This document shows positions 52,177-63,183 of a stretch of 64,000 nt of DNA, piece by piece. The position numbers and the translations under genes are program-made. The notes under the pieces were generated by a model. It was given only the letters and a program-made list of their open reading frames with translations. It made no database searches and was not told the origin of the DNA. The stretch's first letter is position 1, and every line of letters begins with the position of its first letter. Source of the stretch: Segatella albensis DSM 11370 = JCM 12258 (GTDB lineage Bacteria > Bacteroidota > Bacteroidia > Bacteroidales > Bacteroidaceae); contig NZ_KE384540.1 of the NCBI RefSeq assembly GCF_000426565.1, positions 1 through 64,000 on the forward strand, read 5' to 3'.

Positions 52177-53589
52177 ATGAAAGAGGTAGTAGACCTTAAC
52201 AATTCAGAGAGTATATTGAGACGTAAACTGGACTTGCTTTTACGCACAGGGCAGATCCTTATGGAGAGTTCGGCTGATACATCGCGTATCAAACGCAATA
52301 TGGAGCGAACGGCAGCTTATCTGGGATTGCCAGATGCAAATCTCCATATCAAAATCGATTATAATATGCTCTATGTGAATCTGAGTGATGAAAATCATTC
52401 GTTCTCTAAAATGCAGCGTTGTGACAAGCATGGTATTAACTTCACGGCCATCTCTGCAGTTTCAAAGTTGACTTGGAAGGCTATCCAAGAAGATTATTCT
52501 TTGGACGATTTTGAAAGAGAATTGGAACATATAGAAACCACACCTCGTGTTTATAATGATTGGATGGTGGCTATCAGTGCCGGATTCGCCTGTGGCGGTT
52601 TCTGTATTCAGTTCGGTTGTGACTGGCCCGCATTCTTTTATGCGTCAATAGCGGCAATCTTAGGTAATCGTTTCCGTATGTTCTTGAACCATCATGGAAG
52701 TAATATCTATTTTAATATCGCTGTAGCCGCTTTCATTTCTACACTCTTGGCTTGGGCATCTGCCTATATCTCTACTCCTGCTGTGATGGCAGTGTTGCCA
52801 GAATGGTTGCGCCCAATATTATTCTCTGTGACACCTTGGCATCCATTGATGGCTTGTGCTCTATTTATCGTTCCAGGAGTGCCATTGATCAACTTTGTTA
52901 GTGATATGCTCGATAACCATATAGAAACGGGATTGGTGAGAGCTACTAATACCTTACTTATGGTTCTGGCTATGAGTTTTGGTATAGCCTTGGCTATCAA
53001 GGTCTGTGGTATCGATAACTTCGTGAAAGATCTGAGTATGATTCCACACCATACCTTTGGGGAATATGCTTTGGCAGCAGCGGTTTCGGCAATGGGATTT
53101 GCTACGATCTTTAATACGCCAAAGCGCTTGATGCCTTGGGTTGCTGTCGGTGGTATCATCGCAGTATGCTCTCGTAACTTTATAAACTTAGGTGCAAGTA
53201 ATGGCAATGTAGGCCTGGACTTTGGACCTGTTGTAGGAACATTGTGCGGTAGTGCATTGATTTCTATTATTAATATTAAGGTGGTACACATGCTCCATAC
53301 CCCTCATCAGGTAATTTCTATTCCAGCAGTAATTCCAATGGTTCCAGGAGTATTGATGTATCGTGCTCTGTATGGTGTCATTGAGATGCAAGGTGTTGTT
53401 GGAGAAGTTACCGCGTTCACTCATTTCGCAATTAATGGTAGTTTGCTGATTATCATGATTGCTGTTGGTGTAGATATCCCTAATATATTCTTTAGAAAAT
53501 GGATAGCACCACATCGTAAACAAAAGTTGAAGCAGATGATAGAAGAACGTAAAGCAAGAGGTAAGTTTATTGATTTGGAAGAAATCTAA
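52177..53589 (+). CDS. Threonine/serine exporter family protein (ThrE-like)
   Basis: The 470-residue inner-membrane protein joins an N-terminal ThrP-like part (cytoplasmic residues 1-130 with LLRTGQILMESSADTSRIKR, then about five membrane segments) to a C-terminal ThrB-like part (about five more segments, ending MIAVGVDIPNIFFRKW). In other bacteria the two parts are often separate genes. ThrE-type proteins export threonine and serine. The substrate here is inferred from the family. It is monocistronic, followed by the groESL control region. Confidence 0.85.
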   Translation: MKEVVDLNNSESILRRKLDLLLRTGQILMESSADTSRIKRNMERTAAYLGLPDANLHIKIDYNMLYVNLSDENHSFSKMQRCDKHGINFTAISAVSKLTWKAIQEDYSLDDFERELEHIETTPRVYNDWMVAISAGFACGGFCIQFGCDWPAFFYASIAAILGNRFRMFLNHHGSNIYFNIAVAAFISTLLAWASAYISTPAVMAVLPEWLRPILFSVTPWHPLMACALFIVPGVPLINFVSDMLDNHIETGLVRATNTLLMVLAMSFGIALAIKVCGIDNFVKDLSMIPHHTFGEYALAAAVSAMGFATIFNTPKRLMPWVAVGGIIAVCSRNFINLGASNGNVGLDFGPVVGTLCGSALISIINIKVVHMLHTPHQVISIPAVIPMVPGVLMYRALYGVIEMQGVVGEVTAFTHFAINGSLLIIMIAVGVDIPNIFFRKWIAPHRKQKLKQMIEERKARGKFIDLEEI

Positions 53590-53620
53590 TAAAAACAGCC
53601 TTTGAAGATTTAAATATATA

Positions 53621-53694
53621 CTGCCATATTTGTCACATCATGACAAATATGGCAGTTCTTTTGTCAGCGTATGGTATTTGGCACAGTTTTCGTT
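53621..53694 (+). promoter_or_regulatory. groESL upstream inverted repeat and sigma-54-like element
   Basis: A perfect 15-base inverted repeat (CTGCCATATTTGTCA at 53621-53635, TGACAAATATGGCAG at 53641-53655) has a 5-base spacer. It is followed by TTTGGCACAGTTTTCGTTA (53677-53694), which resembles the -24/-12 sigma-54 pattern but has GT instead of GC at -12. The repeat could be a terminator for the exporter gene, an operator, or both. It is not a CIRCE element. Confidence 0.4.
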
Positions 53695-53756
53695 ATTACA
53701 ATAATGGATATATAATCCAAATAACATTTCGTCTAAACAAATAAAATATAAGTATT

Positions 53757-54029
53757 ATGACAATTAAACCATTAGCAGACAGAGTGCTGGTACAGCCAGC
53801 AGCAGCTGAAGAAAAAGTAGGTGGAATCATTATTCCTGATACAGCTAAGGAAAAACCACAGCGTGGTAAAGTTGTAGCAGTTGGTCAGGGCACAAAGGAT
53901 GACGCAATGATTTTGAAAGCAGGCGACGAAGTCCTTTATGGTAAATATGCAGGTACTGAAATTGAAAACAACGGTGAGAAGTTTCTGATGATGCGTCAGA
54001 GTGATGTTCTCGCAGTCGTTGAAGATTAA
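53757..54029 (+). CDS. groES: Co-chaperonin GroES
   Basis: The 90-residue protein forms the heptameric lid of the chaperonin. It shows [12 protein letters not shown] at the start, the mobile loop [20 protein letters not shown] (residues 18-37), and the ending [10 protein letters not shown]. It lies 48 bases before groEL in the conserved operon order. Confidence 0.97.
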   Translation: MTIKPLADRVLVQPAAAEEKVGGIIIPDTAKEKPQRGKVVAVGQGTKDDAMILKAGDEVLYGKYAGTEIENNGEKFLMMRQSDVLAVVED

Positions 54030-54056
54030 TTTTATTCCAATTTGTTAATAATATAA

Positions 54057-55700
<1,644 letters not shown>

Positions 55701-55748
55701 TTCATGAAAATGAAATAGAATTACGTTTGTAATCAATTAATAATGAAG

Positions 55749-55779
55749 AAGGATGGATCTTATGGGTCCATCCTTTTTT
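55749..55779 (+). terminator. groEL terminator
   Basis: AAGGATGGA (55749-55757) pairs with TCCATCCTT (55767-55775) and is followed by a T-run. Confidence 0.85.
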
Positions 55780-55821
55780 GTTGAAAAATACATGCCAAAA
55801 TGTAAAATTTAGATAAAATGT

Positions 55822-55852
55822 TTTGAAGTTATTTTGAAAATATATATATTTG
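55822..55852 (+). promoter_or_regulatory. Canonical promoter with no protein gene behind it
   Basis: TTTG (55822-55825), exactly 19 bases, then TATATTTG (55845-55852) give a full Bacteroidetes promoter. The next start codon is 196 bases away behind a terminator. Confidence 0.65.
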
Positions 55853-55857
55853 CAAAA

Positions 55858-55978
55858 GGACATAAGAAAAGTATCAGTTTAAAACTGAGAAAGATATTTT
55901 TTTGATTTGTTTTAGTAGATTAGTTTTTAAGTAGTTTGTTTTTGAAAATCGGTTGTCGAGATGACACCCGATTTTTTG
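55858..55978 (+). ncRNA. Candidate small RNA between groEL and the 56048 gene
   Basis: A transcript of about 120 bases would start just after the promoter at 55822-55852. It contains a 5' hairpin (CAGTTT/AACTG near 55875-55887) and ends at an intrinsic terminator (AATCGG-T-TGTC at 55947-55957, GACA-C-CCGATT at 55963-55973, then T-run). No convincing ORF is inside. The middle is U-rich and single-stranded, which suits a trans-acting small RNA. It is not matched to a known RNA family. Confidence 0.5.
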
Positions 55979-56034
55979 TTTTTACGGATAATATTGTATT
56001 TTTCTAAAAATTTTCTTTTCTCCAAATATTTTAG

Positions 56035-56042
56035 TAACTTTG
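56035..56042 (+). promoter_or_regulatory. -7 box of the 56048 gene
   Basis: TAACTTTG ends 5 bases before the ATG at 56048, so the transcript is probably leaderless. Confidence 0.45.
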
Positions 56043-56047
56043 TCGGC

Positions 56048-56260
56048 ATGAAACAGAAATTGAATATCGACTGGATAAAGGCATTGATCTTTTTTATTGT
56101 ATGTGGTGGTCTATATTATATTATGGATCATTTATTACATCTTGCGCATCCTTCTCTAATGACATTGGGTGTTTTACTACTTTTGTTTGTTGGTGATCAT
56201 TTTGCCGCAGAAATAGATTATCGTCGTAGTCTTAAGAAGCGTAAGGAAGATAAAGAATAA
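56048..56260 (+). CDS. Small membrane protein of unknown function (70 residues)
   Basis: The product has two hydrophobic segments (IDWIKALIFFIVCGGLYYIM and SLMTLGVLLLLFVG) and a basic tail (YRRSLKKRKEDKE). ATG 56048 is chosen because a -7 box lies directly before it; the frame is open further upstream but runs into the candidate small RNA terminator. It is followed after 13 bases by the kinase-RapZ fusion. No family is recognised. Confidence 0.6.
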   Translation: MKQKLNIDWIKALIFFIVCGGLYYIMDHLLHLAHPSLMTLGVLLLLFVGDHFAAEIDYRRSLKKRKEDKE

Positions 56261-56273
56261 AAAAACTGAATCT

Positions 56274-57836
56274 GTGAAAAAACTTATAGATCTATATACT
56301 GATTGGGCAGGAGAGACTCCTGCTCATGTGGAGAAATTGGCAGGACAAGGTAGCAACCGCGAATATTATAGAATGACGGATAATAATGGTCATGCTGTAA
56401 TCGGCGTTATCGGTACATCTCGTGATGAAGATCATGCTTTCGTCTATTTGGATAAACACTTTCTGAAGCGTCAGTTGCCAGTGCCACAGGTGTTGGCTGT
56501 TAGTGAAGATGAACTTCGCTATATTCAGACCGATCTGGGAAATATGTCATTGTTTGATGCTATAAAAGGCGGTCGTGATGCTGGTGGTCGATATAATCAA
56601 GCCGAGAAAGCACTGTTGGTGAAGACAATTCGTGAATTGCCGAACTTGCAGATTCGTGGAGCACGCGAATTGGATTGGAGTAATTGTTATCCACAACCGG
56701 AATTCGATATTAATAGTGTGCTCTTCGATTTGAATTATTTCAAATACTGTTTCTTGAAGCCGACTGAGTTAGACTTTCATGAGTTGAAACTCGAAGCTAA
56801 CTTTAGACTCTTTGCAAAGGATCTGACTTCAGAAGCTATGGATTCATTCCTATATCGTGATTTTCAAGCTCGTAACATTATGCTAGATGCTAAAGGAAAT
56901 CCATACTTCATTGATTTCCAGGGCGGCAGAAAAGGTCCGTTCTATTACGATCTTGCTTCATTCTTGTGGCAGGCTTCTGCACATTATTCCTTTAAGTTGC
57001 GCCGTGAGTTGATATGGGAATACTATGATTCCTTGAAGAATTATACAGAGGTGCCTTCAGTTAGACATTTTGCTCGTCGCCTAGCGTTGTTTGTACTCTT
57101 CAGAACCCTTCAGGTACTTGGTGCCTATGGATTCCGTGGATATTTTGAGCGTAAGAAGCATTTTATCGACTCTATACCGCCAGCTATACAGAACTTACGA
57201 GATATCTTGGATCTTGATCCGAAGATATTCCCATATCCATATATGATGGATATGCTTCGTAGATTGACAGAATTGCCACAATTCGCAAAAATCGAAGAGA
57301 CAGCACGTAATCGTGCTGATGGATATAAAATAGCAGAGAAAGATATCTATACTGCGCATCCGCAAGATGGTCCAGCTACTTTCTCTAAATATGATGGTAA
57401 AGGTCCTTTGGTTGTACATGTGTATAGTTTCTCGTATCGAAAAGGTATTCCTGAAGACCCATCAGGAAATGGAGGGGGGTATGTCTTTGACTGTCGTAGC
57501 ACGCATAATCCTGGTAGATACGAACCTTATAAGAAAATTACAGGTCTTGACGAACCTGTTATCCGATTCCTTGAAGATGATGGCGAGATCTTGGATTTCC
57601 TCAAACCTGTATATCAACTTGCCGATCATCATGTGCGTCGATATATGCAGAGAGGATTTACGAGTTTGATGTTCTGCTTCGGATGTACAGGAGGACAGCA
57701 CCGTTCTGTATATAGTGCTCAGCATTTGGCAGAACATATTCATGACAAATTCGGTATAGAGGTAGAGATCACACATCGTGAGCAGGGAATACATACCGTA
57801 TTGCCTGCAAAAAAGGCGAAGGAAAATGCAGGATGA
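56274..57836 (+). CDS. Sugar kinase (AmgK-like) fused to a RapZ C-terminal domain
   Basis: The 520-residue protein has two parts. Residues 1-345 form an aminoglycoside-phosphotransferase-like kinase (GQGSNREYYRM for ATP binding, catalytic YRDFQARNIML, FIDFQGGRKGP). Residues 375-520 match the C-terminal domain of RapZ (VVHVYSFSYRKGIP, GGGYVFDCRSTHNPGRYEPY, FGCTGGQHRSVYSAQHLAEH). AmgK phosphorylates MurNAc and GlcNAc at the anomeric carbon in cell-wall recycling, and RapZ senses glucosamine-6-phosphate in E. coli. The MurU-like gene just downstream supports the AmgK assignment. Start is GTG 56274. Confidence 0.8.
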   Translation: MKKLIDLYTDWAGETPAHVEKLAGQGSNREYYRMTDNNGHAVIGVIGTSRDEDHAFVYLDKHFLKRQLPVPQVLAVSEDELRYIQTDLGNMSLFDAIKGGRDAGGRYNQAEKALLVKTIRELPNLQIRGARELDWSNCYPQPEFDINSVLFDLNYFKYCFLKPTELDFHELKLEANFRLFAKDLTSEAMDSFLYRDFQARNIMLDAKGNPYFIDFQGGRKGPFYYDLASFLWQASAHYSFKLRRELIWEYYDSLKNYTEVPSVRHFARRLALFVLFRTLQVLGAYGFRGYFERKKHFIDSIPPAIQNLRDILDLDPKIFPYPYMMDMLRRLTELPQFAKIEETARNRADGYKIAEKDIYTAHPQDGPATFSKYDGKGPLVVHVYSFSYRKGIPEDPSGNGGGYVFDCRSTHNPGRYEPYKKITGLDEPVIRFLEDDGEILDFLKPVYQLADHHVRRYMQRGFTSLMFCFGCTGGQHRSVYSAQHLAEHIHDKFGIEVEITHREQGIHTVLPAKKAKENAG

Positions 57837-57868
57837 TTTGGTAGGGTCGAAAAAAATGATTACCTTTG
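57837..57868 (+). promoter_or_regulatory. Promoter of the MurU-like gene
   Basis: TTTG (57837-57840), a 20-base spacer and TACCTTTG (57861-57868) are followed by the ATG only 7 bases later, which implies a leaderless mRNA. Confidence 0.65.
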
Positions 57869-57875
57869 CAGCACG

Positions 57876-58652
57876 ATGAAACAGGCTATGATATTTGCAG
57901 CCGGGTTGGGTACCCGATTAAAGCCACTTACCGACCACATGCCGAAGGCATTGGTAAGTGTAGGGGGAGAACCGCTGCTCAAAAGGGTAATCTTTCGATT
58001 GAAAGATGCTGGCATCGAGAGAATCGTTATCAATGTACATCATTTTTCAGAAATGATTCTTGATTATCTTAAGGAAAATCATAATTTTGATATGGATATC
58101 CGAATCAGTGATGAGAGCAGTATGCTTCTCGAAACTGGTGGTGGCATCAAAAAGGCTGCTCCTCTGTTTGACAAGGAACAGCCTGTTTTAATTCATAACT
58201 GTGACATATTAAGTAATGTGGACTTAGCTCAATTCTATGACTTCCATGGAACGGCTGCAGCAACACTGCTCGTCAGTGAACGGAAAACTAAACGCTATTT
58301 AGTCTTTGACAAAGATATGAAGCTTGTTGGTTGGACCAATATCGAGACTGGAGATGTGAAAAGTCCATATACTGAGGTGAAAGAAGAACTTGCCAAGGGA
58401 GTAGAAATGGTAGGCGCTCATCTTTCGACACCTAATTATCAACTATATGCCTTTTCGGGTATACATTCTTTCTCGCCGAAACTCTTTCCGTTGATGGAGA
58501 GCTATCCTAAAAAATTCCCAATCATGGATTTCTATTTGCAAAACTGTGGTAAAGTAGAAATCAAAGGATATTTGAAAAAGGATTTGAAGTTGATGGATGT
58601 GGGTAAGCAAGAAACACTTGCAGAGGCAGAAAAATTCTTATCAGAACTATAA
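57876..58652 (+). CDS. murU: Nucleotidyltransferase, MurU-like (MurNAc-1-phosphate uridylyltransferase)
   Basis: The 258-residue enzyme has the sugar-nucleotidyltransferase signature MIFAAGLGTRLKPLTDHMPK followed by ALVSVGG. It also has LETGGGIKKAAPLF and the metal-site HNCDILSNVDL. Size and motifs fit MurU, which makes UDP-MurNAc from MurNAc-1-phosphate and so bypasses de novo peptidoglycan precursor synthesis. The partner kinase lies immediately upstream. A role in another UDP-sugar pathway cannot be excluded. Confidence 0.8.
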   Translation: MKQAMIFAAGLGTRLKPLTDHMPKALVSVGGEPLLKRVIFRLKDAGIERIVINVHHFSEMILDYLKENHNFDMDIRISDESSMLLETGGGIKKAAPLFDKEQPVLIHNCDILSNVDLAQFYDFHGTAAATLLVSERKTKRYLVFDKDMKLVGWTNIETGDVKSPYTEVKEELAKGVEMVGAHLSTPNYQLYAFSGIHSFSPKLFPLMESYPKKFPIMDFYLQNCGKVEIKGYLKKDLKLMDVGKQETLAEAEKFLSEL

Positions 58653-58680
58653 TATAACACCTAAATTATAAAAAAGACAA

Positions 58681-60225
58681 ATGCAACAGAAGATTATTAT
58701 CCTCGATTTCGGATCACAGACGACACAGTTGATAGGTCGTCGTGTGAGAGAGCTTGACACCTTCTGCGAGATTTTGCCTTATAACAAATTTCCTCAGAAC
58801 GACCCTTCTATTATTGGTGTCATCCTGAGCGGAAGTCCTTATTCAGTACATGATAAGGAGGCTTTCAAGGTAGACTTGAGCCAGTTTGTGGGCAAATATC
58901 CTGTTCTCGGCATCTGCTATGGTGCCCAGTTTATATCTTACGCTAATGGCGGAAAGGTAGAGCAGACAGGAACTCGTGAGTATGGACGCGCTAACTTGCA
59001 ACAGTTTGATGTCGAGAATCCTCTTTTCAAAGGATTTGAACCCAATTCTCAGGTTTGGATGAGTCATGGAGATACTATTACTGCTATTCCTGAGGACTGC
59101 CGCGTTATTGCTTCTACTGCCGATGTGAAATTTGCTGCTTATGCCAGCACAAAGAATCCATTGTGGGCAGTACAGTTCCATCCTGAAGTATTCCATACAT
59201 CAGATGGTAAGAAGTTGCTTAAGAATTTTGTCGTAGATATCTGTGGAAGTCGTCAGGAATGGAGCCCTGCATCGTTCGTGGAATCTACTGTGAAGGAAAT
59301 TCGTGAACAGGTAGGTAACGATCGTGTAATCCTTGGATTGTCAGGTGGCGTAGACTCTTCTGTATGTGCAACCCTTTTGAATAAAGCTATTGGAAAGAAC
59401 CTTACCTGTATCTTCGTAGATCATGGTATGCTTCGCAAGAATGAGTTCAATAAAGTGATGGAAGCATACAAGGGACTTGGCTTGAATGTTATTGGCGTTG
59501 ATGCCAGTGAAAAATTCTTTAAGGACCTAGAAGGAGTTACCGATCCAGAAAAGAAACGTAAGATTATCGGTCGCGATTTCGTAGAAGTTTTCAATGCTGA
59601 GGCCAAAAAGATTACCGATGCCAAATGGTTAGCTCAGGGTACGATCTATCCAGACCGTATCGAGAGTTTGAGTATTACAGGTATGGTTATAAAGAGCCAT
59701 CATAATGTAGGAGGCCTTCCAAAAGATATGCATCTCCAACTCTGTGAGCCATTGAAGTGGTTGTTCAAGGATGAAGTGCGTCGTGTCGGTTATCAGTTGG
59801 AAATGCCAGAACGACTGATCAAGCGCCATCCATTCCCAGGTCCAGGTCTTGCCGTAAGAATATTGGGGGACATTACTCGTGAGAAAGTTCGTATCCTTCA
59901 GGATGCCGATGACATCTATATTGAGGAGATGCACAATTACACAATGCCTGATGGTACATCTCTATACGATCACATCTGGCAAGCCGGAACAGTGTTGTTG
60001 TCAACAATTCGTTCTGTCGGAGTAATGGGCGACGAGCGTACCTATGAACATCCTGTAGCTTTGCGTGCAGTGACCAGTACAGACGCCATGACTGCCGACT
60101 GGGCACATCTTCCTTATGATTTTATGGCTAAGGTAAGTAATGAAATCATCAATAAGGTGAAAGGCGTTAATCGCGTTTGCTATGATATCTCTTCAAAACC
60201 ACCTTCGACAATCGAGTGGGAATAA
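58681..60225 (+). CDS. guaA: GMP synthase (glutamine-hydrolysing)
   Basis: The 514-residue enzyme converts XMP to GMP. The N-terminal class I glutamine amidotransferase has catalytic Cys in LGICYGAQF and His/Glu in FHPEVFHT. The ATP-pyrophosphatase domain has the P-loop [15 protein letters not shown] (near residue 220). The dimerisation domain ends in KPPSTIEWE. Length and all motifs are standard. A terminator follows, shared with the convergent mscL side. Confidence 0.97.
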   Translation: MQQKIIILDFGSQTTQLIGRRVRELDTFCEILPYNKFPQNDPSIIGVILSGSPYSVHDKEAFKVDLSQFVGKYPVLGICYGAQFISYANGGKVEQTGTREYGRANLQQFDVENPLFKGFEPNSQVWMSHGDTITAIPEDCRVIASTADVKFAAYASTKNPLWAVQFHPEVFHTSDGKKLLKNFVVDICGSRQEWSPASFVESTVKEIREQVGNDRVILGLSGGVDSSVCATLLNKAIGKNLTCIFVDHGMLRKNEFNKVMEAYKGLGLNVIGVDASEKFFKDLEGVTDPEKKRKIIGRDFVEVFNAEAKKITDAKWLAQGTIYPDRIESLSITGMVIKSHHNVGGLPKDMHLQLCEPLKWLFKDEVRRVGYQLEMPERLIKRHPFPGPGLAVRILGDITREKVRILQDADDIYIEEMHNYTMPDGTSLYDHIWQAGTVLLSTIRSVGVMGDERTYEHPVALRAVTSTDAMTADWAHLPYDFMAKVSNEIINKVKGVNRVCYDISSKPPSTIEWE

Positions 60226-60233
60226 AAAATAAA

Positions 60234-60269
60234 GAAACTGGAACATTCTTGTTCCAGTTTCTCTTTTTT
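60234..60269 (+). terminator. guaA terminator
   Basis: GAAACTGGAAC (60234-60244) pairs with GTTCCAGTTTC (60251-60261) and is followed by CTCTTTTTT. Confidence 0.88.
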
Positions 60270-60328
60270 AATGCAGTTAACGATATCTTTTTACGTCGTT
60301 ATTACGTAAAATAACGTAGCGCAATACA

Positions 60329-60757
60329 TTATTTGTTCTGTTCTTTTAGTAGATCACGAATCTCAGTAAGTAACTTCTCTTCTTTAGAAGGCTCTGGAGG
60401 AGTAGGCGTAGCAGGTTTCTCTGCCTTTTTGCGAGCAATCTTATTGATACCTTTGATGAGCATGAAAACACAAAAGGCAACAATGAAGAAATCGAAAAGG
60501 CACTGGATAAAGTTTCCGTAATTGATGGTAGCCTCCTGGATTTTCAACCCATCAGTGATTTGCTCCGCAGGCAATGTTAATTTTAGGTCTGTGAAGTTGA
60601 CACCACCAATCAACCATCCGATAGGAGGCATGATGATGTCATCAACGATAGAAGTAACGATCTTTCCGAAGGCAGCACCGATGATGACACCGACAGCCAT
60701 ATCGACGGCATTTCCCTTAACAGCGAATTCTTTAAACTCTTGAATTAATTTTCCCAT
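60329..60757 (-). CDS. mscL: Large-conductance mechanosensitive channel
   Basis: The 142-residue inner-membrane channel opens under strong membrane tension to release solutes on osmotic downshock. It begins [20 protein letters not shown] and has TM1 ([20 protein letters not shown]), the pore glycine pattern, TM2 ([17 protein letters not shown]) and a basic-acidic C-terminal helix. ATG 60757 is chosen to match the family N-terminus. Confidence 0.94.
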   Translation of the reverse strand: MGKLIQEFKEFAVKGNAVDMAVGVIIGAAFGKIVTSIVDDIIMPPIGWLIGGVNFTDLKLTLPAEQITDGLKIQEATINYGNFIQCLFDFFIVAFCVFMLIKGINKIARKKAEKPATPTPPEPSKEEKLLTEIRDLLKEQNK

Positions 60758-60912
60758 AATTTTTAGATTTAGAATATGTTTAAAATACATTTTGCTATAT
60801 CGACTTGTCAGTCTTTATACAATCACTGTGAATGAAGCGCTATAGAGTGCCTAAAGGTAGATTTTTAAATAATTTAATACACCTTTTGGATGCAAATATA
60901 GAAATATTTTTG

Positions 60913-60920
60913 TATCTTTG
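60913..60920 (+). promoter_or_regulatory. gap -7 box
   Basis: TATCTTTG lies 134 bases before the gap start. The leader has no clear regulatory fold. Confidence 0.5.
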
Positions 60921-61054
60921 CGCTTGAAAAAACGAAAATGTGCTGATATAGCGTTATCTTTAGAATGTTTTGACATATTTTTAGAAAGGCGCAGAAGGCA
61001 GAAAGATTAAAGACTAGGTAATTATTTAACCCTTTAAATAAAAATTTTAGAAAA

Positions 61055-62083
61055 ATGGTAAATGTAGCTATTAACGGTTTCGGCCGTATTGGTCGTCTGG
61101 CTTTCCGTCAGATGTTTGAAGCTGAAGGTTATGAGGTTGTTGCTATCAACGACTTGACAAGCCCTAAGATGTTGGCTCACCTTTTGAAGTACGATACTGC
61201 TCAGGGTGGTTTCGCTGGTAAGTACGGTGAGGGTAAGCACACTGTAGAGGCAACAGAGAATTCTATCATCGTTGATGGTAAGGAGATTAAGATCTCTGCA
61301 GAGAAGGACGCTGCTAACTGCCCATGGGCTGCTAACAAGGTAGACGTTGTTCTTGAGTGCACAGGTTTCTATACATCTAAGGAGAAGGCTTCAGCTCACC
61401 TTAAGGCTGGTGCTAAGAAGGTAGTTATCTCTGCTCCTGCAGGTAACGATCTTCCTACAATCGTTTACAACACAAACCACAAGACTTTGACAGCTGACGA
61501 TAAGATCATCTCTGCTGCTTCTTGTACAACAAACTGCTTGGCTCCTATGGCTGCAGCTTTGAACGCATATGCTCCTATCGAGAGCGGTATCATGTCTACA
61601 ATCCACGCTTATACAGGTGACCAGATGATTCTTGACGGTCCTCAGCGTAAGGGTGACCTCCGTCGTTCACGTGCAGGTGCTTGCAACATCGTTCCTAACA
61701 CAACAGGTGCTGCTAAGGCTATCGGTCTTGTAATTCCTGAGTTGAACGGTAAGTTGATCGGTTCTGCACAGCGCGTTCCAACTCCAACAGGTTCTACTAC
61801 TATCCTTATCGCTGTTGTTAAGGGCAAGGACGTAACTGTTGAGGGTATCAACGCTGCAATGAAGGCTGCTCAGACTGAGAGCTTCGGTTACAACGAGGAT
61901 CTTATCGTTTCTTCTGATATCGTTGGTATGCGTTTCGGTTCACTCTTCGACGCTACTCAGACTATGGTATCTAAGATCGATGATGATACATACCAGGTTC
62001 AGGTTGTTTCTTGGTACGACAATGAGAACTCTTATACTTCTCAGATGGTTCGTACTATCAAGTACTTCGCTGAGTTGGCTTAA
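61055..62083 (+). CDS. gap: Glyceraldehyde-3-phosphate dehydrogenase, type I
   Basis: The 342-residue glycolytic enzyme has the NAD-binding start [20 protein letters not shown], the catalytic Cys in [20 protein letters not shown], and the phosphate-site [19 protein letters not shown]. Codon use is strongly biased (GCT, GGT, AAG, CGT), unlike most of the window, as expected for a highly expressed gene. A strong terminator follows. Confidence 0.97.
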   Translation: MVNVAINGFGRIGRLAFRQMFEAEGYEVVAINDLTSPKMLAHLLKYDTAQGGFAGKYGEGKHTVEATENSIIVDGKEIKISAEKDAANCPWAANKVDVVLECTGFYTSKEKASAHLKAGAKKVVISAPAGNDLPTIVYNTNHKTLTADDKIISAASCTTNCLAPMAAALNAYAPIESGIMSTIHAYTGDQMILDGPQRKGDLRRSRAGACNIVPNTTGAAKAIGLVIPELNGKLIGSAQRVPTPTGSTTILIAVVKGKDVTVEGINAAMKAAQTESFGYNEDLIVSSDIVGMRFGSLFDATQTMVSKIDDDTYQVQVVSWYDNENSYTSQMVRTIKYFAELA

Positions 62084-62110
62084 TAGAATTTACTTATCCA
62101 AGTATAATTC

Positions 62111-62141
62111 AGCCGCACGGTTTTTCCGTGCGGCTTTTTTT
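62111..62141 (+). terminator. gap terminator
   Basis: AGCCGCACGG (62111-62120) pairs with CCGTGCGGCT (62126-62135), with a T-run after it. Confidence 0.92.
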
Positions 62142-62183
62142 ATTATCATGTAAAGTAAGCTTACTATCTTTTTCACCCTTTTC

Positions 62184-62214
62184 TTGCAAAAGTGGTATTT
62201 TTTGATTATTTTTG
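62184..62214 (+). promoter_or_regulatory. miaA promoter
   Basis: TTGC (62184-62187), a 19-base spacer and TATTTTTG (62207-62214) end 6 bases before the ATG at 62221, suggesting a leaderless mRNA. Confidence 0.6.
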
Positions 62215-62220
62215 TGGTCG

Positions 62221-63183
62221 ATGAATAAAATGATTACGATATTAGGACCTACTGCCTCTGGCAAAACAGATTTGGCTGCCCATCTTGCAGCAAGGATTCA
62301 TGCTGAAATCATCAGTGCCGATTCTCGTCAAGTATATCGTGGGATGGATATTGGTACAGGCAAAGATCTTGCTGATTATACAGTGGAAGGTGAGCAGATA
62401 CCTTATCATCTGATAGATATCTGTGAGCCAGGTACCAAGTACAATCTCTTTCAATATCAGAAAGATTTCCTGAAAGCATATGAAGATATTGTTGATAGGG
62501 GAGTGATGCCAATTCTTTGTGGGGGTACAGGACTATATATTGAATCAGTTCTTGGGGGATATCATCTATCACCAGTTCCTCAGAATCAAGCATTACGTGA
62601 TAGCCTTGCAGAGAAAACACTCGAAGAACTTACCGAAATGCTTCGACAACTTAAGTCAAAGACTGGTAGCAATATGCACAATAAGACAGATGTGGACAGT
62701 TGCCAGCGAGCTATACGTGCAATAGAGATAGAAACCTATAATCTCGAGCATCCTACTCCCGAAAGAGAATTCCCTAAGATAGATAGTCTCATCATCGGTG
62801 TTGATATCGAGCGTGATGCACGTAGAGCAAAGATATCAGAGCGATTGAAAAAGCGACTGGATGGAGGAATGGTAGATGAAATCAAAGGACTACTCGATAG
62901 AGGAATACCTGCAGATAATCTGATCTATTATGGATTGGAATATAAATATGTGACGGAGTATATCATTGGCAAAACCACCTATAAAGAAATGTACCGTAAA
63001 TTGGAAATAGCGATCCACCAGTTTGCCAAGCGACAAATGACCTGGTTTAGAGGAATGGAGAGAAGAGGATACAAGATACATTGGATAGATGCTCTTCTGC
63101 CAATGGAAACTAAAGTTGATGAGATCATGAAACTCATAGAAAATCAGAATAATACATGTTTAGACTATGATAAACGAGAATAA
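62221..63183 (+). CDS. miaA: tRNA dimethylallyltransferase
   Basis: The 320-residue enzyme adds a dimethylallyl group to A37 of tRNAs reading UNN codons. Motifs are the P-loop ILGPTASGKTDLAAHL, SADSRQVYRGMDIGTGK, PYHLIDICEPGTKYNLFQYQ, CGGTGLYIESVLGGY and the C-terminal FAKRQMTWFRGM. ATG 62221 or 62230 could start it; 62221 fits the promoter. It overlaps the following kinase gene by 17 bases. Confidence 0.95.
   Translation: MNKMITILGPTASGKTDLAAHLAARIHAEIISADSRQVYRGMDIGTGKDLADYTVEGEQIPYHLIDICEPGTKYNLFQYQKDFLKAYEDIVDRGVMPILCGGTGLYIESVLGGYHLSPVPQNQALRDSLAEKTLEELTEMLRQLKSKTGSNMHNKTDVDSCQRAIRAIEIETYNLEHPTPEREFPKIDSLIIGVDIERDARRAKISERLKKRLDGGMVDEIKGLLDRGIPADNLIYYGLEYKYVTEYIIGKTTYKEMYRKLEIAIHQFAKRQMTWFRGMERRGYKIHWIDALLPMETKVDEIMKLIENQNNTCLDYDKRE

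Noticed and set aside
53621-53655. CIRCE operator before groES
   Set aside because: The inverted repeat does not match TTAGCACTC-N9-GAGTGCTAA in sequence or spacing.
55961-56047. Upstream extension of the 70-residue protein by 29 codons
   Set aside because: The extension starts inside the small-RNA terminator and overlaps the gene's own -7 box, so the ATG at 56048 is more likely.
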